64,000 bases of DNA from NCBI GenBank assembly GCA_018340805.1, contig JACMZG010000008.1:80818444-80882443 (forward strand). Direction: 5' to 3'. Below the pieces are notes generated by a model that was not told the DNA's origin, ran no database searches, and saw only the letters and a list, made by a program, of their open reading frames with translations. The translations under genes and the position numbers were made by a program. The stretch comes from Microvelia longipes. Taxonomy: Eukaryota > Arthropoda > Insecta > Hemiptera > Veliidae. How positions within the stretch are numbered: the stretch's first letter is position 1; each line of letters opens with the position of its first letter. Below are positions 1 through 10,100 of the stretch, one piece after another.

Positions 1-1647
1 CCTCCAGAGTCACCGCTGTTAGCAGAACGGTCTAGCATAACCACTAAGTTAGCAGTGTTGAGTACTCAATTTGAGGATAAACTAGAGGAACTCGCCAAGG
101 CTGCTGATGATAAAAAGAAAGAGGACCACAAGAAAGACGTGAGGGAAGACCTGAAGGAAGACGAAAGTAATAATGATAAGCACGATAATGAAGAAACGAA
201 AGTAACTACTCCACGCGAAGAGAAGATGATGACTGATCAGAATAATGAGACTGAACCCGGAACATCTACGGAAAAGAAGGATAACAATGAAGATAGGAAA
301 AAGGAAAAGGATGATAAGAGAGGTAAAAAGGAGGATAAGAGAGATAAAAAGGATGGTAAGAAAGATAGAAAGGATGATAGGAAAGATAAGAAGGAAGATA
401 GAAAGGTAAGAAGGAAGATAAGAAAGATGATAAAAAGGAGAGTAAGCTGAACCATAAGAATGATCAGACGAACAAGGATAAGAAGAATGAGAAGAAGAAA
501 GATAATACGGATGTCTCGGAAGATGATAGCAGTAGTTCTTCAGAAAGCAGTTGTAGTAGTGATAGTAGTTCAGAAAAGTGAGCAGACATCAAGTAGCAGT
601 GGAGATAGTAGTGACCAGACGACTGGAACGAAACATAAGAAGAGATCCAGTAGAAGTAGGAAAAGTAAGAAAGACTCTTCATTCTGGTGAACTTGTTTCT
701 GCTCTTAAGAGAGTTTTAAAAAGCCGTACCTAAGAAGTCCTCGGACTACCGAAAAGTTGTTCCCACGAGTCAGTGGAAAATAACTTTTTCAGGTGACGGG
801 CTAGTAAATCACTTTAGAACGTTCTTGGAGGAGATAGAGGGTACAGTCGCGCACGCAATGCTACCGAGCAAGATCTTTTGGAGCGGAGCTCTAGATTTAT
901 TTACAGGTCCCGCCTTGCAGTGGTTCAAATCTGTTTATAAGGAAATATCTTCATGGCCGGAGTTAGTTACCCGTCTGCGAGAGGAGTATGAAGATGAAGA
1001 CTATAAAGTGGAACTAACTGCCGAGATGTTGAACAGAACTCAGGGCATGGATGAAAAGTTCAGTGACTTTGTTGCTGTTATGCGAACTTACTTCACGAGG
1101 TTGGAGTTGAGCGATCCAGAGCAGCTCAGGATTTTGTTTAAAAATTCGACACCCTATTTTTACGACCGCCTCCGGCAGTATTCAATCGAGAGCGTACAGG
1201 ATATTTATCAGAGTTGGTAGAGAATCCAGGCAGATAAGTTCGCATATGGATAAATATCAGCCACCACCTTCGGCCAAGAAAACACTTCTTGAACCTAGTT
1301 TGGCTTATAAAGGATCCTCTAAACAACGTGATAACAATCCTGGCGTTAGTGAAGTTCGTGTAGATAATAATCCTCGAAGATACCATCCTAAGAAGAATAA
1401 CTCCAATCTTCAACAAAGTGTTCCTTCGTCAAACTTCAGGCAGGGTTATAATAACAATAACGCCAGCGGTAGAAGAATTCGTCAAGTAACCTGTTTTAAT
1501 TGTGGAGAGGTTGGGCACTATTTTAACCGCTGCCCCATCCTTGGTTTTTGTGGTTCCTGCGGAAACAAAGACCTATCTAAACAGAAATGTCCCCGCTGTC
1601 CTTCTCTTCCCTCATCTTCGGGAAACGACCAGGGAAGACAAGAATAG
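1..1647 (+). CDS. gag: gag, copy 1 (5' partial, frameshift-interrupted)
   Basis: Structural polyprotein of the retrotransposon. Visible parts in order: a very acidic/basic low-complexity stretch rich in K, D and E (about 110-430); a serine-rich stretch (about 530-660); a capsid-like region with FTGPALQWFK and LREEYEDEDYKVEL (about 895-1200); a CCHC zinc knuckle CFNCGEVGHYFNRC (about 1492-1533); and a second cysteine cluster CGSCG...CPRC just before the end. Compared with copy 2 there are about ten single-base insertions or deletions, for example near 575, 683, 720, 805, 840, 876, 1205 and 1238. These split the frame into pieces at 55-450, 825-1220 and 1246-1647. The stop at 1645-1647 is shared with copy 2. 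The breaks may be sequencing errors. Confidence 0.85.
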
Positions 1648-1666
1648 AGGGACAATCTGGTCTTCC
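1620..1666 (+). promoter_or_regulatory. -1 ribosomal frameshift signal between gag and pol, copy 1
   Basis: The heptamer G GGA AAC (1620-1626) is in the gag frame as the X XXY YYZ slippery pattern, 19 bases before the gag stop. Pol lies in the -1 frame. After a 6-nt spacer, GGAAGAC (1633-1639) can pair with GTCTTCC (1660-1666), giving a 7-bp stem with a 20-nt loop. GGGAAAC is a slippery site used by some retroviruses. The spacing fits known signals; function is inferred. Confidence 0.75.
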
Positions 1667-4600
1667 TATACCTGATGTGACGTCCCAAGAACGCGAGAAA
1701 AAGCAATGGCTAGAAGTAGTAAAGAAATTTTTCGTGAACGCACATGTCAGCGGATTAATTACTTCTAACCATTGCGATCCGCGTCCTTACGTCGAAATTA
1801 CTGTTTTAGGCTATCCTATACGTGGACTGTTAGACTCTGGAGCCTCCAGGACCCTTATTGGTCACAAGGGCTGGGAAGTGCTTAAGAGTCTCGGCTTCAA
1901 GTTAGAAGATGCCAGTGAAGTAAGATGTACTGTGGCGGATGGGAGGCAGTGCCCGATATCTGGTAAAGTTGATTTACCCATGGTCTTAGATGGGAAGTTA
2001 AAAGTGATACCCACTCTTGTTGTTCCCTCTCTGGCTTGTTCGATTGATTTTAGGCCTCGATTTCTGGAAGGCGATGGAGATAATACCGGACCTCGTCAAC
2101 CAGAAATTTCACTTTTCAGATAGAGTATACCTGTCCGAAGTATTAGTATCCGAAGATCATCTGAGTAGGGAGGAGAGAGATCAACTGAAGACAGTCACTG
2201 ATGATTTCTTCGAGTCTATGGGGTCAGAACTTGGTTGTACTAGCATGGTGGAGCACGTCATTGACACCGGTGACGCTGCTCCAATCAAGCAGAGATACTA
2301 CCCCGTATCACCCGTCGTCCAGAAGAGGATGAATGATGAATTGGACCAGATGTTGGAAAAGGGTATCGTGGAACCATCCAACTCCCCTTGGTCATCGCCA
2401 GTCGTCATGGTGTCGAAACCCGATGGGTCTTATAGGTTCTGTGTCGACTACCGGAAAGTTAACGCGGTGACCAAGAAGGATGCATATCCACTACCATACG
2501 TGTCCCACATCCTCGACAGGCTGCGGAACGCCAAATACATTTCGACTCTTGACATTAAATCAGCCTATTGGCAAGTGTCGGTTCAAGAAAAGTCAAGAGA
2601 AAAGACGGCATTTACAGTGCCGACACGGGGTCTCTTCCAATTTCGACGCATGCCCTTCGGGTTACATAATAGCCCTGCTACATGGCAGCGCTTGATAGAC
2701 AAGGTACTAGGTGCAGACATCGAGGTATACGTTTTTGTATACCTCGACGACATAATTATTTGTACACCGGACTTCGCTACACATCTTAAAGTCCTGAACC
2801 TTGTCTTATCAAGACTTCGGAAAGCGGGCTTAACCCTGAACCGGGACAAGTGTAAGTTTTGCTGTCCGCAATTAAAGTACCTCGGGTACGTTGTTGATCA
2901 CTACGGTCTTAGGGTTGACCCCGACAAGATAAGTGCTATTGTGGATTATCCTCCACCTAAAACCACTAAACAACTGCGACGCTTTCTTGGTATGGCGTCG
3001 TGGTACCGACGTTTTGTGTCTTCCTTTTCAAGTATCACTGCTCCCTTAACTGCTCTTCTTAAGAAAAGTTCGACTTGGATTTGGTCCAAAGAGTGTGAGT
3101 CTGCGTTTAGAGAGTTGAAGGAACAGTTGATATCGGCCCCAGTTTTAACTTGCCCTGATTTCCAAAGACCGTTTCTTTTACAGACGGACGCAAGTGAAGT
3201 GGGTTTAGGTGCTATCCTATCTCAAGAATTACCTGAGGGGCGAGAGAGTTATTGTGTTTGCGAGCAGATCGCTATCTAAACTTGAAAGAAAATATTGCGC
3301 CACCGAACTTGAGGCATTGGCTGTTCTGTGGGCGATAGAAAAATTTAGATCTTACTTGGAGGGCCAAAAGTTCTGCGTCATCACTGACCATTTAGCCCTT
3401 AAATGGCTAATGAATGTTAAAGAGCCCAAAGGAAGACTTGCTCGATGGGTACTGAAGCTGCAACAATACGACTTCGACGTTGTGCACCGTGCTGGAAAAT
3501 TGAATGTTGTGGCTGACGCGTTATCGCGGGCTCCTGTTGGTACTGTTTTGATTCAACCGGATGCGGCAACTGACAAGTGGTATGTTGGTATGCTTGAGAA
3601 GGTCAAGGAGAATCCGAACAAGTTTCCTTTGTGGTGTATTGAAAACGACCAGCTGTACGCAAATCGGTCAAGAAAGAAGTTAGACAGAGAATCACCGGAT
3701 TGGAAGTTAGTTGTTCCTAAGAGCATGAGGAAGGACATAATCATAAACAACCACGATCCTCCGATGGCTGGACATCTCGGCGTCTTCAAGACCAAGCGAA
3801 GAGTTATGGATCGCTTCTACTGGCCAGGCATGGCTACGGATATAGCTAACTACGTTACGCGATGCCCTGTCTGCTTGGCCACTAAAAGCGATCAGAAGAA
3901 ACCTGCCGGTTTTAATGGGTAGTCAGCGCGCACCAGGATCACCATGGCGAATGATAAGTGCCGATTTAATGGGGCCTTTTCCCCGCTCGTCAAAACAAAA
4001 CAGCTACCTCCTCGTAGTGGTAGATTGTTTTACTAAATATGCCCTTCTTCATCCTCTTCGGAAGGCGGACGCGAAAGCGATTACTCGGTATCTGGAAGAC
4101 CAAGTTTTCATGGTCTTCGGGGTGCCGCAGTATTTTATTTCGGACAACGGTCCCCAATTTAAGAGCAAAGAGATGCAAGAGCTCATGGACCGGTTTAAAG
4201 TCAGGATGCTCTTTAACCCGTTGTATCACGCCCAGAGCAACCCCACTGAGCGGTATAATCGAACTATCAAAGCGATGGTGTCAGCTTATATTAAAGATAA
4301 TCACCGCCAGTGGGATAAGCATCTGCCGCAACTAGGATTTGCCTTGAGGACCGCGGTTAACGAGTCTACAGGGTATTCTCCATCATTTCTGACATTTGGA
4401 AGGCAATTGCATCCTTCTGGTGAAAGACTTCCTAGTCGTGATGATCCGATAGTGGCACCTCCAGATATTGATATGAACCAGACGATTCGGAACATGGATA
4501 AACTTAAATTGGTTATCCAGGCTGTCCGAGACAGATTGAAAAAGATCCACGAACGGAATTCACATTCCTATAATTTAAGACGTAGGAGAGATGAGTTTAA

Positions 4601-4796
4601 TGTTGGAGATACGGTTTGGAAGAGAACGCATTATCTTTCAGATGCGTCTAAGTCGTTCAGCGCCAAGCTAGCTCCGAAATATGTAAAATGTACGATCACC
4701 TCTAAGATCACACCCTTAGTTTACGAGCTAGCGAGTGCTGATGGAAAACCTTTAGGAAAGTACCGCATCAGCGAACTCAAACGACATCCAAGGTAG
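1626..4796 (+). CDS. pol: pol polyprotein, copy 1 (protease-RT-RNase H-integrase; three frameshifts)
   Basis: Reached by -1 frameshifting from gag. Aspartic protease motif LLDSGASRTLIG lies near 1828-1863. Reverse transcriptase spans about 2330-2900, with VDYRKVNAVT, LDIKSAYWQV and the catalytic box YLDD near 2741-2752. RNase H has QTDAS, ATELEAL, ITDH and VADALSR (about 3180-3530). Integrase has the H2C2 zinc site (NNHDPPMAGHLG...CPVC, about 3745-3880) and the D,D-35-E core (SADLMGP, SDNGPQF, PTERYNR, about 3960-4260). It ends in GKYRISELKRHPR with no chromodomain. Relative to copy 2 it has one extra base near 2045, 3238 and 3912, each in or next to a short run, giving open segments 1587-2123, 2017-3279, 3209-3922 and 3915-4796. 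Confidence 0.92.
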
Positions 4797-6723
4797 TCTT
4801 CTCCACGTTTTTCATCTCAACGTAAAATCGCCGATTACGATTTAGTTTAAGAAGAGGTTTCTGTTTTTTTTGTTTGTTCATTTATTTTTGTTCTTTGTTC
4901 CCCGGGGAGGGTTTTCGTTTGTAACGAATTTTATTTTAGTTATTCCCGCAATTTGAATTTCAGGGAGATTTGAAATTTGGCGGGCATTATTGTAGGTCTA
5001 GTTTTAGTTATGTAGTAGTTTTGTAGATTGGCAACCTGGAGTAACCGACGCTAGGTGCACGTTTTTTAGGGGAGGTTACAGGTTGTTGTGGTGAGAGTCA
5101 CCAAAAATTTAACGTTTATGATTTTGGCTAAATTTTAATAGTTTTAAACACCTTTTGGTGGATGTTTTTGCGTTTGCCACAAAAGTGGATTAGCTAAAAA
5201 CCTTTATACTAGTCAGATCGACTCTACTGATCAAAAACTATAAAAATATAATTTATTTTGTGTTGGTGTTCTTTCCTTCAGCTGATTCGGACAAAGTGAG
5301 ATTTGTGTGATCACCAATTCCGACGGAGTCGCGGATTAAATTGTCTAAGTAAAGCTGTTTGGGTTTCTACAGTACAGGTTGGCCTACATTTTCCTATTTA
5401 CGCCTGGGTTCAGAAACGGAGTGGAGTAGCCCCGTTCTCTAACCCACCTTCTCATCCCTATCACCACGATCTACGTTTTTTTTGTTTTTTTTTTTTTTTA
5501 TCTTTCGAGAAGTTTTATAATTTTATTTTGTAACGGGTGCCCAGTTAAATGCTAGGACGACAGAAGACTGTCGTTAGGAGTAATTTTGTAAAGGGGCCCC
5601 TAGGATCCTATCGTTTTAAGTTTGATTTTATTTTCTTCCTATGGGAATCAGTCTGGGTTTTGTTAACCTTTTTATTACAATATACCGTGTATGGTACCCA
5701 CTCGCTCAGTTAGAGGCTTCTCCAAGCACCTACCTGGTCAGGTACTCGTCCACTCTCAATTGAGGTCTCAAATTTCAGTTCTTTTTTGTTACTTGCCTAC
5801 CAGACTGATCCCCATCCATATATTTTTCTAATGCAAACTGGGCTTACAATCGACAGCAATTGTAAAGTACCTCAGTATATTTTTAGTTAAATTCACTTCT
5901 AGTTTCATTGTGTTTATAAGATTACCCCCCCCCATATTTCAGAATCCAACATCATATCAATAACTTACCTAATTCAGGCTTTTAGAGTAAACTGGCCTTA
6001 TTTTGGCTCATTACCCTTCAGGTAGCCAAATTTGTTAAGTGTGGTGTTACCCTGTTCTCTTTACCCCCTCCATCTGACTGGTCTCCCCTTTTGCCAGTCA
6101 TCCTTCCCCATTCCTTCCTTATCACCTTTACTTACCGTTCTTCCTTTCCCCAGGTAACCTGTGTTAAAAAGGGGTGGCGCTCAAAAGACCGAGAATCTGC
6201 ATATGCATCTCAGATCAAGAGGCAAGGTGAGAAAGACCCATGCCCTTATTGCACACCGACCTGAGCTGGGTATTCAAATTCACTCAGAGTGATCCCCTTA
6301 TTGGGTGTTACAACTTATTGTCGCCAACTTTAAAATAAACTTGGAGGGTAACTGTTACCACTACCACCTGAGGTGGTTTCTGCAGGGTTTATTCCTCAAA
6401 GTCTCTACACTGGCACTATTATATTATATTATCAAATAGATTATTCTTCTTATGTTTTTTTTATAGTTCTAATTAATTATCATCAAATCTAAATGTTTTA
6501 AATATTTATAAACCTTAATAAAGGATAAACAAATAGTATTACAATATTCAACAGAAATAAAGTAATACCTCAAGCAATGTATTACATTTTCCTAGAACTG
6601 TAATTACAAATTCTTTAGTTGGTTTTGATTACATAGATTAAAGTTAATAAATTCATGAATAGGTATATTAAAATTAATAAATATTACAATAAATAGTAAT
6701 AATAGAATAAAATATAATAATGT
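4797..6723 (+). other. 3' noncoding region containing the LTR, copy 1
   Basis: About 1.93 kb follow pol with no conserved ORF and no envelope-like protein. The same sequence follows pol in copy 2 (13225-15136) with only small indels. Purine-rich runs that could be a polypurine tract occur near 4902-4911 (CCGGGGAGGG), 5070 (AGGGGAGG) and 6168 (AAAAAGGGGTGG). A splice-acceptor-like TTCTTTCCTTCAG lies near 5270-5282. The right edge of the LTR is placed at 6723 only because the copies diverge there; the left edge could not be fixed. Confidence 0.6.
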
Positions 6724-6724
6724 N
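6724..6724. other. single ambiguous base (N) at the junction of the two retroelement copies
   Basis: The only N in the window falls exactly where copy 1 stops matching copy 2 and the leader of copy 2 begins. It suggests an assembly join or a low-confidence base inside a repeat, so the tandem arrangement should be treated with caution. Confidence 0.9.
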
Positions 6725-8126
6725 GATTTTAATTTATTCTGGCGTAGAAAAACAGTTAAAAACTGGATTACAGAGTTTATTTTACGAGAAAAATTAAACT
6801 TTTTAGAGAATGGAATGTTAGGTTTGATAACCTTCTTGTTTTTATTAAAAAATCGATACTATCGATCCTTGTATATCGAATCTTGGATAAATTCTTTTTA
6901 ACCTGGTATTGAGAAACTTAAGATGGCGGACAATTTTTCTTATTAATATTTTCATGATATTCATGAGCAATCTTCATTCTGACTTTTTAAGGATTTATTG
7001 GTCGACTTTAATACTTCTGACTATTTTTGTATATTTAATTTACATAAGTTTTTATTTGGTTATTTTACCTGCTGGCACTTATTTTAATTTTCTTGGCCCA
7101 CGACAATTTAGGCTATATTATATTATAAGGGTAATATTAAGTTTAGATTGTAAGATAGGTTGGTACTTTATCAACTTTAATTTAGTTTTCTTGGATGAAT
7201 GTGGGGGTGTGTATGATTTTAATTTTAAGAATTAGGGCAAGGTGGCTACTGTTTCTAATTAGATTTTGGATTTATATTTGATAACTGATAATTTTTTCTA
7301 TTGTGTTTACTTCTTTGGTATATAATTTACTTGACACTGTATGGTTATTTTATGGAAATGGAATCATTTTAGATAACTATATGAGAAATTTATTTTATAA
7401 TTTAGAACTTTACTTATTCTTCAATCCTATTGCTACTTTATCTACTTATCAAATAGATTTTTTTTTCAAACTTTATGTATATATATTAGGACTTATTATT
7501 TTTTTGTATGCATATCAATAGATGTGCAATCTTTTGTTTTATAATAGTGACCTTTTTGTATGAGTATACTTTATACACTATATTGTAAAGTGTTTCCAGT
7601 TTACATATTATTTTATTTTATAAATTTTAGTTTGTTTAATACTTGGTATAATATTAAAGATTTTTATATTCTTCAGACAGTTTTTGTAGAATTATCCATT
7701 TTCTGGTTAGATTATATAGTCTACCACTGGGGATCAGTTTACTTTAAGATATTAATTTTAAGATTTTTGTTTTGGGTCCCTGCATTTATTAATTTAAATT
7801 ATTTTTTTAATCAAAATATGCATTTAATTTAATTTAGTTTATTTTTTTAATTTGTAAAATAATTATATTTTTTTAAAGTTGTTTAAACCTTATGTTAATT
7901 ATTTTTATTTTAAACTTGTAGTTTACTTAATTATTATTTTTTCTCTTTTTTCCAATTGCAGTTCTGATTTATTTTTACTCTAATTTTCAAGAGAATATCT
8001 TCCTGATATTTTTTTTCTTTGTTTTTTTTTTAATATTATTTTAGAAATTGGTATAACATTTTTTTTAAGTGCCTGTATTATAATTTATTTATTTTTAGAT
8101 TTTTTTTTAAATTTTATTTCTTCAAA
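6725..8126 (+). other. AT-rich 5' leader of retroelement copy 2
   Basis: About 1.4 kb of very AT-rich sequence lies between the junction and the gag start. If an LTR ends at 6723, a primer-binding site should lie at the left end; TGGCGTAG at 6741-6748 begins with the expected TGG but I cannot assign a tRNA. A splice-acceptor-like TTTTTTCCAATTGCAG lies near 7947-7962, about 165 bases before gag, suggesting that leader RNA may be spliced. Short hydrophobic reading frames at 6909-7832 are rich in F, Y, I and L and look like translated T-rich DNA, not genes. Confidence 0.5.
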
Positions 8127-10081
8127 ATGGACGTCGACCGCTTGGATAAGGATGAGTTAGAGTATGAGTTGGGAGATAAGAGGAGTTCTTTTAAAAAGGT
8201 TCTGACTGTCATGTTATGAGGAAAAGTCTCAGAAGCCTATTGTCAATGGAGAGAGATACTGGTGTGACATCTATTTGTGACTCGCCCTTGAAAAAGCGAG
8301 ATCCACACTTGAGATAGAAACCATTTCTAGTAAGATACCTAAATTGGAATCTAAAATTCTAACTTATAAAGGAATTAGAGGAGACAATGAGTGGAAGAAG
8401 ATCAAAACTATATTTGCCCACCTATTGTCTCGTGCAGCCCGTTGTGTTATTCCTCCAGAGTCACCGCTGTTAGCAGAACGGTCTAGCATAACCACTAAGT
8501 TAGCAGTGTTGAGTACTCAATTTGAGGATAAACTAGAGGAACTCGCCAAGGCTGCTGATGATAAAAGAAAGAGGACCACAAGAAAGACGTGAGGGAAGAC
8601 CTGAAGGAAGACGAAAGTAATAATGATAAGCACGATAATGAAGAAACGAAAGTAACTACTCCACGCGAAGAGAAGATGATGACTGATCAGAATAATGAGA
8701 CTGAACCCGGAACATCTACGGAAAAGAAGGATAACAATGAAGATAGGAAAAGGAAAAGGATGATAAGAGAGGTAAAAGGAGGATAAGAGAGATAAAAAGG
8801 ATGGTAAGAAAGATAGAAAGGATGATAGGAAAGATAAGAAGGAGAAAAGGTGATAAGATAAGAAAGATGATAAAAGAGAGTAAGCCGAACCATAAGAATG
8901 ATCAGACGAACAAGGATAAGAAGAATGAGAAGAAGAAAGATAATACGGATGTCTCGGAAGATGATAGCAGTAGTTCTTCAGAAAGCAGTTGTAGTAGTGA
9001 TAGTAGTTCAGAAAGTGAGCAGACATCAAGTAGCAGTGGAGATAGTAGTGACCAGACGACTGGAACGAAACATAAGAAGAGATCCAGTAGAAGTAGGAAA
9101 AGTAAGAAAGACTCTTCATCTGGTGAACTTGTTTCTGCTCTTAAGAGAGTTTTAAAAGCCGTACCTAAGAAGTCCTCGGACTACCGAAAAGTTGTTCCCA
9201 CGAGTCAGTGGAAAATAACTTTTTCAGGTGACGGGCTAGGTAAATCACTTAGGACGTTCTTGGAGGAGATAGAGGTGTACAGTCGCGCACGCAATGCTAC
9301 CGAGCAAGATCTTTGGAGCGGAGCTCTAGATTTATTTACAGGTCCCGCCCTGCAGTGGTTCAAATCTGTTTATAGGGAAATATCTTCATGGCCGGAGTTA
9401 GTTACCCGTCTGCGAGAGGAGTATGAAGATGAAGACTATAAAGTGGAACTAACTGCCGAGATGTTGAACAGAACTCAGGGCATGGATGAAAAGTTCAGTG
9501 ACTTTGTTGCTGTTATGCGAACTTACTTCACGAGGTTGGAGTTGAGCGATCCAGAGCAGCTCAGGATTTTGTTTAAAAATTCTACACCCTATTTTTACGA
9601 CCGCCTCCGGCAGTATTCAATCGAGAGCGTACAGGATTTTATCAGAGTTGGTAGGAGAATCCAGGCAGATAAGTCGCATATGGATAAATATCAGCCACCA
9701 CCATCGGCCAAGAAAACACTTCTTGAACCTAGTTTGGCTTATAAGGGATCCTCTAAACAGCGTGATAACAATCCTGGCGTTAGTGAAGTTCGTGTTGATA
9801 ATAATCTTCGAAGATACCATCCTAAGAAGAATAACTCCAATCTTCAACAAAGTGTTCCTTCGTCAAACTTCAGGCAGGGTTATAATAACAATAACGCCAG
9901 CGGTAGAAGAATTCGTCAAGTAACCTGTTTTAATTGTGGAGTGGTAGGGCACTATTTTAACCGCTGCCCCACCCTAGGTTTTTGTGGTTCGTGCGGAAAC
10001 AAAGACCTATCTAAACAGAAATGTCCCCGCTGTCCTTCTCTTCCCTCCTCTTCGGGAAACGACCAGGGAAGACAAGAGTAG
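8127..10081 (+). CDS. gag: gag, copy 2 (frameshift-interrupted in the N-terminal third)
   Basis: The likely start is the ATG at 8127 (MDVDRLDKDELEYELG), because L-x-KDELEYEL is a familiar N-terminal motif of retrotransposon Gag proteins. The frame breaks near 8215, again before 8344, at 8565 (one A fewer than copy 1) and in the GATAAGAAGGA-rich stretch 8750-8865. From 8801 to 10081 it is open for 426 codons. These cover the K/D/E-rich and serine-rich segments, the capsid-like region (FLEEIEVYSRARNATEQDLW, FTGPALQWFKSVYREISSW), the CCHC knuckle (CFNCGVVGHYFNRC) and the CGSCG...CPRC cluster. The stop is TAG at 10079-10081, 19 bases past the slippery site. Confidence 0.88.
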
Positions 10082-10100
10082 AGGGACAATCTGGTCTTCC
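10054..10100 (+). promoter_or_regulatory. -1 ribosomal frameshift signal between gag and pol, copy 2
   Basis: The slippery heptamer G GGA AAC (10054-10060) is in the gag frame, with GGA and AAC as gag codons. Six bases later GGAAGAC (10067-10073) can pair with GTCTTCC (10094-10100) around a 20-nt loop. A competing 6-bp stem pairs GACCAG (10061-10066) with CTGGTC (10091-10096). The arrangement is identical in copy 1 and explains why pol sits in the -1 frame without its own well-placed start. Confidence 0.78.

Larger units (their letters stand above)
1..6723 (+). mobile_element. Ty3/gypsy LTR retrotransposon, copy 1 (5' end outside window)
   Basis: Retroelement of the Metaviridae type with gag, then pol in the order protease, reverse transcriptase, RNase H, integrase, which is diagnostic of Ty3/gypsy. 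The window opens inside gag; position 1 corresponds to 8452 in copy 2. The two copies are near-identical through gag, pol and about 1.9 kb of 3' noncoding sequence, and diverge abruptly at 6723/15136. No LTR-like direct repeat is seen between the 3' region and the leader of copy 2. The simplest structure is a tandem pair sharing one LTR inside 4797-6723. There is no envelope gene. The clade within Ty3/gypsy was not resolved. Confidence 0.93.

Noticed and set aside
6909..7832. Three consecutive plus-strand frames of 72-108 codons rich in F, Y, I and L
   Set aside because: They are translations of T-rich retroelement leader, with no domain or conserved pattern.
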